Assembly: GCA_902776195.1 (NCBI GenBank) | Contig: CACYPF010000004.1 | Coordinates: forward strand, 1-64,000 | Length of the DNA: 64,000 nucleotides | Reading direction: 5' to 3' | Source of the DNA: an uncultured Prevotellaceae bacterium | Lineage (GTDB): Bacteria; Bacteroidota; Bacteroidia; Bacteroidales; Bacteroidaceae | Part shown: one piece after another, positions 8,683-17,700 of the stretch | Layout: every line of letters starts with the position of its first letter | Numbering within the stretch: position 1 is the first letter of the stretch | Notes under the pieces: model-generated | What the model was told of the DNA's origin: nothing | What the model saw: only the letters and a program-made list of their open reading frames with translations | Database searches by the model: none | Translations under genes and position numbers: made by a program

Positions 8683-9432
8683 TTGAAACAGCATCACTTC
8701 ATAAATATGCTCCGAGTATCTGCCATCGCACTGCTGATGATGGCAGGAATGTCTGCCATGGCGCAAACAGAGCGTCAGGCAACATCCGCTGACAGCATTG
8801 ATATCATGATGGCACGTATCGACTCTCTCACCCGTGCCGACTCTGTGGTGACCCTCGAAGAGGAGCCTGTCCAGTCGGTGTTGATAGACTCCTCCCGTAT
8901 TGCCAAACCGAAGCGTGACTGGAACACATGGCGACCCAATCCCAAACGAGCTTTGTGGCTCGCCTTGGTATTACCCGGTGCAGGACAGATATACAACCGT
9001 AAGTACTGGAAACTCCCCATCATCTATGGAGGGTTCATCGGGTGTATCTATGCCCTCACATGGAATAATATGATGTACAAGGACTATTCACAGGCATATC
9101 TTGACATCATGGATAAAGACCCTAACACGGCAAGCTATAACAAATTCCTGCACTTAGGGGTGACGATTGACGATTCTAACAAGGAGCGGTATAAGGAGAT
9201 CTTCAAGAACCGTAAGGACAAATACCGTCGTTGGCGTGATATGAGTTTCTTCGTGATGTTAGGTGTCTATGCACTGTCTGTCATCGATGCCTATGTGGAC
9301 GCTGAACTGTCTGAATTTGACATCTCCAAGGACTTGAGCCTGAAGGTGGAGCCTGCCGTCATTCCCAACCATGGCGGAGGCAATCCTTTGCAAGCGCAGT
9401 CGTTGGGAGTTAATTGCAAATTGAATTTTTAA
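8683..9432 (+). CDS. DUF5683 membrane protein
   Basis: About 249 residues. An N-terminal signal or anchor (LLMMAGMSAMAQ) is followed by a charged stretch and then WNTWRPNPKRALWLALVLPGAGQIYNRKYWK, the hallmark of DUF5683. Two further hydrophobic segments are IYGGFIGCIYALTW and MSFFVMLGVYALSVIDAYVDA. The start is either TTG 8683 or ATG 8707; the ATG gives a shorter but complete signal peptide. Function is not known to me. In many Bacteroidota this gene sits between parB and a lytic transglycosylase as it does here, suggesting a cell-envelope role tied to growth; that is inference. Confidence 0.75.
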   Translation: MKQHHFINMLRVSAIALLMMAGMSAMAQTERQATSADSIDIMMARIDSLTRADSVVTLEEEPVQSVLIDSSRIAKPKRDWNTWRPNPKRALWLALVLPGAGQIYNRKYWKLPIIYGGFIGCIYALTWNNMMYKDYSQAYLDIMDKDPNTASYNKFLHLGVTIDDSNKERYKEIFKNRKDKYRRWRDMSFFVMLGVYALSVIDAYVDAELSEFDISKDLSLKVEPAVIPNHGGGNPLQAQSLGVNCKLNF

Positions 9433-9449
9433 ACAAAACCAAATAAAGA

Positions 9450-10751
9450 ATGATAAGCAAGAAATTACTGATGTTGCTCGCCATCCTTTTTGGCATGTCG
9501 ATCACCGTACAGGCACAGATTGTGACTGACCCAGAGGACGAAGTGGACGAAGAAGACGAGATTGTTGTCACTGACCAGAGTGGCAAGGAGGAAGTCATTG
9601 AGTTCCCTGAGGCGATGACCTATGACCTCGACAGTCTGCTGAATGAGTATATGGCAAAGACCTATCTCACCTCCAACGACTGTAACATGAAGAATGAGAA
9701 CCCCTATTTTCCCGAGGAGGTGTATATCGAACGCCTGTCGCGTATGCCGACCATCATGGAGATGGCACATAATAATGTCGTACAGCAGTTTATCGACCGC
9801 TATGCCTCCCGTTTACGTGGCACCATCTCCTATTGCCTTGGAGCAGGCAATTTCTATATGCCCATCTTTGAGGAGGCATTGGAAGCCTACCAGATTCCTT
9901 TGGAGTTAAAGTACCTCCCCGTCATTGAGTCGGCACTGAACCCCAAGGCTGTGTCTCGTGTGGGGGCTGCAGGACTTTGGCAGTTTATGCCTTCGACAGG
10001 AAAACAGTATAACCTGCAAATCAACTCGCTGGTGGACGAGCGCCGTGACCCCATCAAGTCATCCTATGCCGCTGCCCGTCTGTTAAGCGACCTTTATAAG
10101 GTGTTTGGCGACTGGAACCTGGTCATCGCAGCCTATAACTGTGGACCGGGCAATGTGAGCAAAGCTATCCAGCGCTCTGGCGGTTCCAAGGACTATTGGC
10201 ATATCTACCCTTACTTGCCCAGAGAGACTCGTGGCTATGTGCCTGCGTTCATCGCCGCCAACTACATGATGACCTATTACTCGCTGCACAACATCTGTCC
10301 GATGACCAGTCGTCTGCCTGCACAGACAGACACGGTGATGGTCACCAAGAAGATACACTTAGAGCAGATTGCCAAGGTTCTGGACATCGATATTGAGATG
10401 TTGCGTGCACTGAACCCGATGTACCGTCATGACATCATCCCCGGTAATTCAGAGCCTTATGCCCTGAGACTGCCCCTTGCTGACGTGAACCGGTTTATCG
10501 AGAACCAGGATGCCATCTGCAACTACAGAGCCAGTGAACTGCTGACCAACCGCATACAGGTGGAAGTGAATGACTACACCCCGACCTACTATCACAAGAG
10601 CAAGCGGTCTTACAAGAAAGGAAGGAAGGGACGCTTCGGTCGTCATAGCAAGGCACGCCGCGGTGGCAAGAGAGGCGCAGTGCGCAGTAAGGCTCGTGGA
10701 GGCAAAGGAAAGAAATCCAAAGGACGCAAGTCCAGGAGAAGACGCAGATAA
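9450..10751 (+). CDS. Lytic transglycosylase (MltD/SLT type) with basic tail
   Basis: A 433-residue exported murein lyase. Signal peptide residues 1-23 (ends VQAQ), then an acidic segment, then the SLT domain: PVIESALNPKAVSRVGAAG (catalytic Glu at residue 160), LWQFMPSTGKQY, and IAAYNCGPGNVSKAI. Residues 300-350 (LEQIAKVLDIDIEMLRALN) resemble one LysM-like module. The last 45 residues are almost pure Lys/Arg/Gly, which is unusual for this family and might bind murein, teichoic-like polymers or nucleic acid. It cleaves peptidoglycan between MurNAc and GlcNAc with 1,6-anhydro product formation. Confidence 0.88.
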   Translation: MISKKLLMLLAILFGMSITVQAQIVTDPEDEVDEEDEIVVTDQSGKEEVIEFPEAMTYDLDSLLNEYMAKTYLTSNDCNMKNENPYFPEEVYIERLSRMPTIMEMAHNNVVQQFIDRYASRLRGTISYCLGAGNFYMPIFEEALEAYQIPLELKYLPVIESALNPKAVSRVGAAGLWQFMPSTGKQYNLQINSLVDERRDPIKSSYAAARLLSDLYKVFGDWNLVIAAYNCGPGNVSKAIQRSGGSKDYWHIYPYLPRETRGYVPAFIAANYMMTYYSLHNICPMTSRLPAQTDTVMVTKKIHLEQIAKVLDIDIEMLRALNPMYRHDIIPGNSEPYALRLPLADVNRFIENQDAICNYRASELLTNRIQVEVNDYTPTYYHKSKRSYKKGRKGRFGRHSKARRGGKRGAVRSKARGGKGKKSKGRKSRRRRR

Positions 10752-10774
10752 ATCATAATAGTCACTATAATTCC

Positions 10775-10811
10775 TATAGTCCCTATAAGTAATTATAGTC
10801 CCTATAAATAA
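10775..10811. repeat. Two 18-bp direct repeats before relA/spoT
   Basis: TATAGTCCCTATAAGTAA (10775-10792) and TATAGTCCCTATAAATAA (10794-10811), with a degenerate third copy upstream (GTCACTATAATTCC). Each unit contains the partial palindrome TATAG...CTATA. They lie within 50 bases of the relA/spoT start and could form hairpins or bind a regulator. Confidence 0.5.
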
Positions 10812-10820
10812 GTAAGGTAT

Positions 10821-13088
10821 ATGGAGGACGAGAAAGACAAAATTCGCGAAGAGAATGATGAACAGCTGGTGAACGGTGCCTTCCAGCACCTGTTGGATAG
10901 TTATCTGGCATCACGCCACCGTAAGAAGGTCGACATCATCACCAAGGCATTCAATTTTGCACGTCAGGCTCACAAAGGAGTGCGCCGCCTGTCTGGTGAA
11001 CCTTATATCCTGCACCCTATCGCTGTCGCACAGATTGCCTGTGAAGAGGTAGGACTGGGATCTACCAGTATCTGTGCCGCCCTGCTCCATGACGTAGTGG
11101 AGGATACCGACTACACCACAGAGGATATCGAGAATATCTTCGGTCCGAAGATTGCGCAGATTGTCGACGGACTGACAAAGATCAGTGGTGGTATCTTCGG
11201 AGAGCAGGCATCTGCTCAGGCGGAGAACTTCAAGAAACTGCTGTTGACGATGAGCGAGGACATCCGTGTCATCCTCATCAAGATCTGCGACCGTCTGCAT
11301 AACATGCGTACCTTACAGTCGCAGCCTGCCAACAAACAATATAAGATTGCTGGCGAGACGCTTTATATCTATGCGCCACTCGCCAATCGTCTGGGACTGA
11401 ACAAGATCAAGTCAGAACTTGAGAACCTCAGTTTCCAATACGAACACCCGGACGAGTATAACAGCATCAAAGCAAAACTTGCCTCCACAGAGGCTTCCCG
11501 TCACGAACTCTTCGACCAGTTTACTGCCCCCATAGAGGAGTCACTCCGACAGATGGGTGTCAAGTATGAGATCAAGGAACGTGTAAAGACACCTTACTCC
11601 ATCTGGAACAAGATGCAGAACAAGCATGTCACCTTCGAAGAGGTCTATGACATCCTTGCCGTCCGCATCATCTTCACACCCAACAAACGGGAGGAGGAAA
11701 TCAACGAGTGCTTCAATATCTATGTTGCCATATCCAAGATTTACAAGTCACACCCCGACCGCTTGCGTGACTGGCTGAGTCATCCAAAGGCTAACGGCTA
11801 CCAGGCACTGCATGTCACCCTGATGTCGAAACAAGGACGATGGATAGAGGTGCAGATCCGTTCTGACCGCATGGATGAGATTGCCGAACAAGGGTTTGCC
11901 GCCCATTGGAAATACAAGGACGGTATGGAGAAAGAGTTTACGGAGGACGAGTCTGAACTGAACGAATGGCTGCGCACCATCAAGGAAATTCTTGACGACC
12001 CACAACCCGATGCCATGGATTTCCTCGACGCTATCAAACTCAACCTCTTCGCTTCTGAGATTTTCGTCTTCACCCCGAAGGGTGAGATCAAGACGATGCC
12101 TACTGGATGTACGGCTCTGGACTTTGCCTTCAGCATCCATACCTTCCTGGGGTCGCATTGTATCGGTGCCAAGGTAAACCACAAGCTCGTGCCTCTGAGC
12201 CATAAGCTACAGAGTGGTGACCAGGTGGAGATCATCACCTCCAAGGCTCAGCACGTACAGGCATCATGGATCAATTTCGTATCGACAGCGAAAGCAAGGG
12301 CAAAGATACAGGCTATCCTGCGCCGTAATGGTCGCGAGATACAGAAACGGGGTGAGGACATCTTAGACGATTTCCTTAAAAAGAATGATATTGAGAACAC
12401 TACTGCCATCGCAGATAAGTTGGCTGTATTCCACGAACAACGAAACCGGGAGGATTTCTTCCAGGCGCTGGGTGAGAAGTCTATCCTGCTGGGAGAGAAA
12501 GACCTTGATGAACTGCAAGGCAAGAATAATAATGAAGGGAAGAAAGGATGGAGACGCTTAGTTCCATTCCTGGGGAAGAACAAAGCGAAGAAAGAGGATA
12601 CCACACAAGAGTTCTTTGTGGTTCCTGAGAAATTCAATCGCAAGAAGCCCATCTTTATCAACGACGATAATATCAGTCAGTACAGGTTCCGCCATTGCTG
12701 CCACCCCATCCCTGGAGATGACATCCTTGGTTTTATCGACAACAAACAGCGCATTGAGATTCACAAGCGTGACTGTCCTGTCGCCAACAAACTCAAGACG
12801 AGCTACGGCAACCGCATCCTGGATGCGAAATGGGACATGCACAAGCGACTCTTCTTCGATGCTACGATTCATATCGAGGGTATTGACCGCATGGGTATGG
12901 TGATGGATATCTCCAAGGTCATCTCCTCACAGATGAATGTCAATATCCATAAGCTGACCATCACCAGCGAAGAGGGTGTCTTTGACGGCGATATAGAGAT
13001 CCGTGTCCATGACCGTGAGGACGTGAAGACGATTATCGACCAGCTCAAGACCATCGAGGATCTGCAGGAAGCCACACAAATCATGTAA
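10821..13088 (+). CDS. RelA/SpoT bifunctional (p)ppGpp synthetase/hydrolase
   Basis: A 755-residue long RSH enzyme. The HD hydrolase domain comes first, with LLHDVVEDTDYT (His90-Asp91) and KICDRLHNMRTL. The synthetase domain follows with IWNKMQNKHVTFEEVYDILAVR and HPKANGYQALHVTL. The TGS domain is near residues 410-470 (EIFVFTPKGEIKTMP). The zinc-finger-like region has HCCHPIPGDDILGF, and a C-terminal ACT domain ends the protein. Both active sites look intact, so it probably makes and degrades (p)ppGpp in the stringent response. The pectinesterase gene follows after four bases. Confidence 0.95.
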   Translation: MEDEKDKIREENDEQLVNGAFQHLLDSYLASRHRKKVDIITKAFNFARQAHKGVRRLSGEPYILHPIAVAQIACEEVGLGSTSICAALLHDVVEDTDYTTEDIENIFGPKIAQIVDGLTKISGGIFGEQASAQAENFKKLLLTMSEDIRVILIKICDRLHNMRTLQSQPANKQYKIAGETLYIYAPLANRLGLNKIKSELENLSFQYEHPDEYNSIKAKLASTEASRHELFDQFTAPIEESLRQMGVKYEIKERVKTPYSIWNKMQNKHVTFEEVYDILAVRIIFTPNKREEEINECFNIYVAISKIYKSHPDRLRDWLSHPKANGYQALHVTLMSKQGRWIEVQIRSDRMDEIAEQGFAAHWKYKDGMEKEFTEDESELNEWLRTIKEILDDPQPDAMDFLDAIKLNLFASEIFVFTPKGEIKTMPTGCTALDFAFSIHTFLGSHCIGAKVNHKLVPLSHKLQSGDQVEIITSKAQHVQASWINFVSTAKARAKIQAILRRNGREIQKRGEDILDDFLKKNDIENTTAIADKLAVFHEQRNREDFFQALGEKSILLGEKDLDELQGKNNNEGKKGWRRLVPFLGKNKAKKEDTTQEFFVVPEKFNRKKPIFINDDNISQYRFRHCCHPIPGDDILGFIDNKQRIEIHKRDCPVANKLKTSYGNRILDAKWDMHKRLFFDATIHIEGIDRMGMVMDISKVISSQMNVNIHKLTITSEEGVFDGDIEIRVHDREDVKTIIDQLKTIEDLQEATQIM

Positions 13089-13092
13089 CGAT

Positions 13093-14067
13093 ATGAAAAA
13101 ACTACTAACACTCATCCTCGCCTTACTGACGACAGCCGGTGTAAAGGCGGCAAACCCATACGATAATCCAGACACACTCGTCGTAGCTCGTGACGGTACG
13201 GGACAGTTCCGCAACATCGCAGAAGCGATTGAGGTATGCCGTGCCTTTATGGACTACCATAAGGTTATCTTTGTCAAGAAAGGCACTTACAAGGAGAAAC
13301 TCATCATCCCACAGTCGTTGACGAACATCGAGATATGTGGGGAGGACAGGGATAACACCATCATCACATGGGACGACCATGCCAACGTCATCTATCCCCT
13401 GACTGGCAAGCCCATGGGTACCTTCCGTACCTACACCTTGAAGATTGAGGGGGCGGACATCACCCTCAAGAACATCACGGTGGAGAATAATGCCGCACGT
13501 CTGGGACAGGCTGTCGCCCTGTTTACCACTGGTGATAAGATCGTATTCCTGAACTGTCGCTTCCTGGGGCATCAGGACACCATCTATACTGGTAATGCCC
13601 GCTCACGTCATTACTTCAAGGACTGCTATATCGAAGGAACGACCGACTTCATCTTCGGTCCTTCTACCGCATGGTTTGAGAACTGTGACATCTTCTGCAA
13701 GGCAGACTCCTATATCACGGCAGCCTCTACCCCTCAGGATGTTACTTACGGCTATATCTTCAACAACTGCCGTATCACAGCTGACGCTAACGTCAGCAAG
13801 GTTTATCTGGGTCGCCCATGGCGTGACTATGGCTATACATTATTTATGAATTGTGAACTGCCCCGTCAGATTCGTCCTGAGGGATGGCACCACTGGCAGA
13901 AAGAGCGTGAGAAGACGGCACGCTATCTGGAGTACAACAACCACGGAGAGGGAGCCAACACCAAAGGACGTGCCACATGGAGCCGGCAGCTCACCAAACA
14001 AGAGGCACAAAAAATAACGCTCAACGAAGTGTTCAGCGTTAATGATACGTGGAATCCCCAGCGTTAA
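13093..14067 (+). CDS. Pectinesterase (carbohydrate esterase family 8)
   Basis: A 324-residue exported enzyme with a signal peptide (residues 1-19, ending VKA). It has the right-handed beta-helix repeats and motifs of CE8: GQAVALFTTGDKIVFLNC, LGHQDTIYT, EGTTDFIFGPSTAWFE (the two catalytic Asp residues lie in QDT and TDFIFG), and VYLGRPWRDYG with the substrate-binding Arg-Pro-Trp. It removes methyl esters from homogalacturonan. Other pectin genes are absent here, and it is coupled to relA/spoT instead. This could simply reflect read-through at the end of a housekeeping operon. It is convergent with the MerR gene, eight bases apart. Confidence 0.9.
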   Translation: MKKLLTLILALLTTAGVKAANPYDNPDTLVVARDGTGQFRNIAEAIEVCRAFMDYHKVIFVKKGTYKEKLIIPQSLTNIEICGEDRDNTIITWDDHANVIYPLTGKPMGTFRTYTLKIEGADITLKNITVENNAARLGQAVALFTTGDKIVFLNCRFLGHQDTIYTGNARSRHYFKDCYIEGTTDFIFGPSTAWFENCDIFCKADSYITAASTPQDVTYGYIFNNCRITADANVSKVYLGRPWRDYGYTLFMNCELPRQIRPEGWHHWQKEREKTARYLEYNNHGEGANTKGRATWSRQLTKQEAQKITLNEVFSVNDTWNPQR

Positions 14068-14075
14068 CCGCTAAC

Positions 14076-14426
14076 CTATTGTAAGTAGTCCATCTGCTTT
14101 TTCAAGGCTTGCAGCTGCTCACGAACGTCAATCAGTCTCGTGAGCACTTGCATTCTTTTATCAGCACCATCACGATTGGCATTGATGATACGCTTGGCGG
14201 CAGCAAGCTTAAAGCCACGCACCTTCACCAGATTATGAATCAACTTAATCTGGTCAATATCCTTCTGCTGATACTGTCGTATCTTTGCCGGTCCGGATGT
14301 CTTAGGTTTCAGATAAGGAAACTCCGTCTCCCAGTAGCGTAACGTACTCTCGTTGACGCCAAACATCTCAGCCACCTCCTTGATGGAGTAGTAAAGCTTC
14401 AAGTTCTTGTTCAGATTCAATGCCAT
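14076..14426 (-). CDS. MerR-family transcriptional regulator
   Basis: A 116-residue protein. The N-terminal winged helix-turn-helix reads YYSIKEVAEMFGVNESTLRYWE, then KIRQYQQKDIDQIKLIHNL, then a C-terminal coiled coil (residues 85-116) for dimerisation. There is no effector-binding domain and no Cys cluster, so a metal sensor is unlikely. Small MerR proteins of this kind are common in Bacteroidota and their targets are not known to me. Confidence 0.85.
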   Translation of the reverse strand: MALNLNKNLKLYYSIKEVAEMFGVNESTLRYWETEFPYLKPKTSGPAKIRQYQQKDIDQIKLIHNLVKVRGFKLAAAKRIINANRDGADKRMQVLTRLIDVREQLQALKKQMDYLQ

Positions 14427-14453
14427 AATCGTCTTCGTTTAATACCGATGATG

Positions 14454-14485
14454 CAAAGATAGGAACTATTCCTGACATTTGCAAA
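14454..14485 (-). promoter_or_regulatory. Promoter of the MerR gene
   Basis: Minus strand TTTG (14482-14485), 20 bases, TATCTTTG (14454-14461). The match to the consensus is exact, and the MerR start codon is 28 bases downstream. Confidence 0.75.
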
Positions 14486-14580
14486 TTTCCACCCGTAATT
14501 TTATTCCACGAAGTTATCAGTCTTCGTGAAACATTTTCTTTTTAATTCCATTGGAGATTTACAAATATTTCTCGCAATTC

Positions 14581-14611
14581 TTTGTCGTTTCGTAAATAAT
14601 TCCTACTTTTG
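14581..14611 (+). promoter_or_regulatory. Promoter of the C10 protease gene
   Basis: TTTG (14581-14584), 19 bases, TACTTTTG (14604-14611), a full consensus match. The predicted transcript start near 14619 leaves a leader of about 150 bases before the start codon, long for this genome. Confidence 0.75.
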
Positions 14612-14614
14612 CAA

Positions 14615-14711
14615 GCGGAGTAGGTAATCGTCCCCAAAGGACGTTTCGCTAGTCGAAGAATGGAACTACTCCAGCAGAAGAAGCGTTATGCTCCCAACTT
14701 GCGAGATGGGA
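14615..14711 (+). ncRNA. Folded mRNA leader of the C10 protease, unidentified
   Basis: The leader can form a three-way junction. P1 is GGAGTAG (14617-14623) with CTACTCC (14666-14672), extended by GC pairs. P2 is CGTCC-GGACG (14629-14643). P3 is TTCG-CGAA (14645-14657). A further stem TCCCA-TGGGA (14692-14711) follows. It matches no riboswitch consensus I know. No T-run follows the last stem, so attenuation by termination is not evident and control of translation is more plausible. The folding was done by eye. Confidence 0.35.
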
Positions 14712-14769
14712 ACAGTTTCGTGTTTCTATTATAGTTGAGACCATAGTTTAATAACATAAGACTACTGAT

Positions 14770-17700
14770 ATGATGAAAAAATTCTACTCACTGATTACTG
14801 CATTCTTTGTTATACTGGCAATAAACGCAGGCGAGGTAACAGAACAACAGGCTTTGCTGAAGGCTCAACAGTTTATGCAGGGCAAGCAGTTCACGCTAAA
14901 GAATCTAAGACGTGCTGCTCCAACAGAGAACAATGCATATTATATATTTAATGTAGAGAACAATGGCGGCTTCGTCATCGTAAGCGGAGATGATAGAATA
15001 CCAGATATTTTGGCATACTCTGAAAGAGGAAACATAAATTCAGAAAAGGCTCCTTCTAATGTAAAATGGATATTGGATTATTATAAGAAGGTTTTTCTTC
15101 GACTAAAAGACAGCCCTCAAACAACTTGGACTACAAAAAGTGCATCTTTAGCACCCGTTAGTCCCATGATTACCACAACTTGGGGACAAGGTACACCCTA
15201 TAATGACTTATGTCCTATTTATAGAAATGAACGATGTCTCACAGGTTGCGTTGCCACAGCACTGGCACAGGTTATAAATTATAACCGTTGGCCCCAGGAA
15301 ATGACGAAATCCGTGCCTTCCTACACTTCTGCTAAACTCAATATTGAAATGCCTGCATTGGAGCCTACCCAATTTAATTGGGGCAATATGACTAACAATG
15401 ATATTGCACGTCTGATGCTTTACTGCGGACAAGCTGTACAGATGGACTATGGCATTGATGAATCTGGAGCTTCTTCATATATGGAGGCAGTTGCCCTGAC
15501 AAGTGTATTTGGATACAGTCAAACCGCTCATCAGGTGAGTCGTGACAGCTATAGTGAAGAAGAATGGGAGACATTGCTATATAATGAGTTGGCAGAAGGA
15601 CGTCCAATCATATATGACGGTCGTGGTAGTGGTGGAGGACACGCTTTTGTATTACATGGGTATGAGAATGGGCTGTTCTACGTCAACTGGGGCTGGGGAG
15701 GCGCTGAGGATGGATATTTTCGTCTGACAGGTCTTGAAACGAATATGGGTGACTATAATTCTGATCAGTCTGCGACAATCGGCATACGCCCCCCTACAGG
15801 TTTCACTCCTGACCGTCCAAGTGTGATAGTGAAAGAAGTTAATTATTACGGTACACGATTTATCTCACGTAGTGGAGATGGTTCTTTCGACATTGCGGTG
15901 CAGGCAAAACTTGTCTCTGACTTACAAGAAAGCACGACCTTAGCCATCGGATTGGGAATTTATAACGATTCTGGTCTGTTAAAGGTGTTGAGTCAAGAAT
16001 CTCATACTTTTATTCCTGCGGAAGAGTATGAAATGAACGCATCCTTCACCATAGATACCAGTCTTGAAGATGGTGTCTATCGCATTGTTCCCGTCAGTCG
16101 TGCTTCTGATAGCGACAATTGGAAGGCTGATGCTAATGCTTCCGACTATTATCTTGAAGCGAAGATTGATGGCGAGTGGATGCGTTTGCGCACATTCCAA
16201 TTGAACGCAGATGAACGTACCATTGAAGACATCGGAGTTACCACAGCAAACGGCATCTCGTATGCCCTGTACAAGCAGTACGGCAGGGAGAAGGCATCGG
16301 TATTGGGTGTTGCGAATGGCAAACTACGGGGTGATATATATATTCCCGACGATTTGGATTGTAATGGCTCAACTTATCATGTTGCTAAGTCAGAGTATAA
16401 CGCATTCTCCGATTGTCCCGAACTTATCTCACTTTCTATTGGTGCGACTGTCCTATATGGAATAAGCAACTGCCAGAATCTGACATCTCTTGACCTTCGA
16501 GAGGGTGTCTGCTCTCTTAACAATGCCATCATCAATTGTCCCAAGCTTAAGCAGATAGTCCTTCCTGCTACATTGACTAATATAGAGCATGCTGTAGAAT
16601 GGAACGACGGAATAGAGTCTATCAAATTCAACAATTCTCGTAATGTCATTTTTACATTCTATCCGCAGTGGCAGATAGAATCCATGCCTTCGCTGAAGGA
16701 TATCTACTTCGCATCCCCTGCTGCGAGCTTCAGATATGACGCAGGAGAAATAATCACTAACAATCAAGTAACCATCCATGTTCCAAAGGGAGCAAAAGGC
16801 AAGTATGAGACAATGGGGTGGCAAGGCTGGAAGATTGTTGAGGACCAGCCATTGCCAAGTAATCATGGAATAGAATGGGGCTATTGCAACGGCTGGCAAG
16901 TGACGGATAATACTGTTTACGATGAATGTGGAAACAATAATGGCGAATATGCGATTCATGTACCAGCGGAACAGTTGGCTCCCTATCAAGGTATGACGAT
17001 AAGCCATATCCAGTTCTATCAGCCTGCAGAGGGTTGCGACTATGTATTTATCACAAAGCCAGGCACAGACTATATTGTCAAACAGGCTGCTCCATTCTTA
17101 GAGGGAGCGTGGATGGATGTAGAATTAGCCGAACCTTATGTTATTACAGGCGAGGAAATATATGTTGGCGTGGGACGACGTGGCACCATAGTAACGCGCA
17201 TATCTGATACTGACACGCAGATTTCTGACGGTTTCTGGTATAGGACGATGGGGACAGACACCAGCCATGACATGACACCTGGTACGTGGAAATATGTACC
17301 AGACCAAAGCGAGGCCTTTGAGCGCCCTATCCCCTTGCGATTTGTTATAAGCGGTGAGGCAAAACCTGCTGATATTGCTGTTTTGAATATAGAGGTAAAT
17401 CGAATTGAAGGTGAAACAGATAAGTACAACGTGAAGATATGTGTCAATAATCGTTCAAAAGAAGCAATTTCTTCTTTCGACTTTGTATGGGATGTTGATG
17501 GAGGACAACAAAATACAAAATCATTTGATACGACCCTTCAACCTGGACAATCTTCTTTTCATGACTTTGACTTCACTGCATCTCTTCAAGGAAGATATCA
17601 TAAGTTTAGCTATGCCGTTTCCAACGTCAATGGAACTGAGGACTATATAGCAGCAAATAGTTCAGGGACGACCCCATTTGTATCTTCCGACACTCCTATT

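Noticed and set aside
15208-15432. Antisense frames within the C10 protease gene
   Set aside because: Short, without promoter or domain features; shadows of the coding strand.
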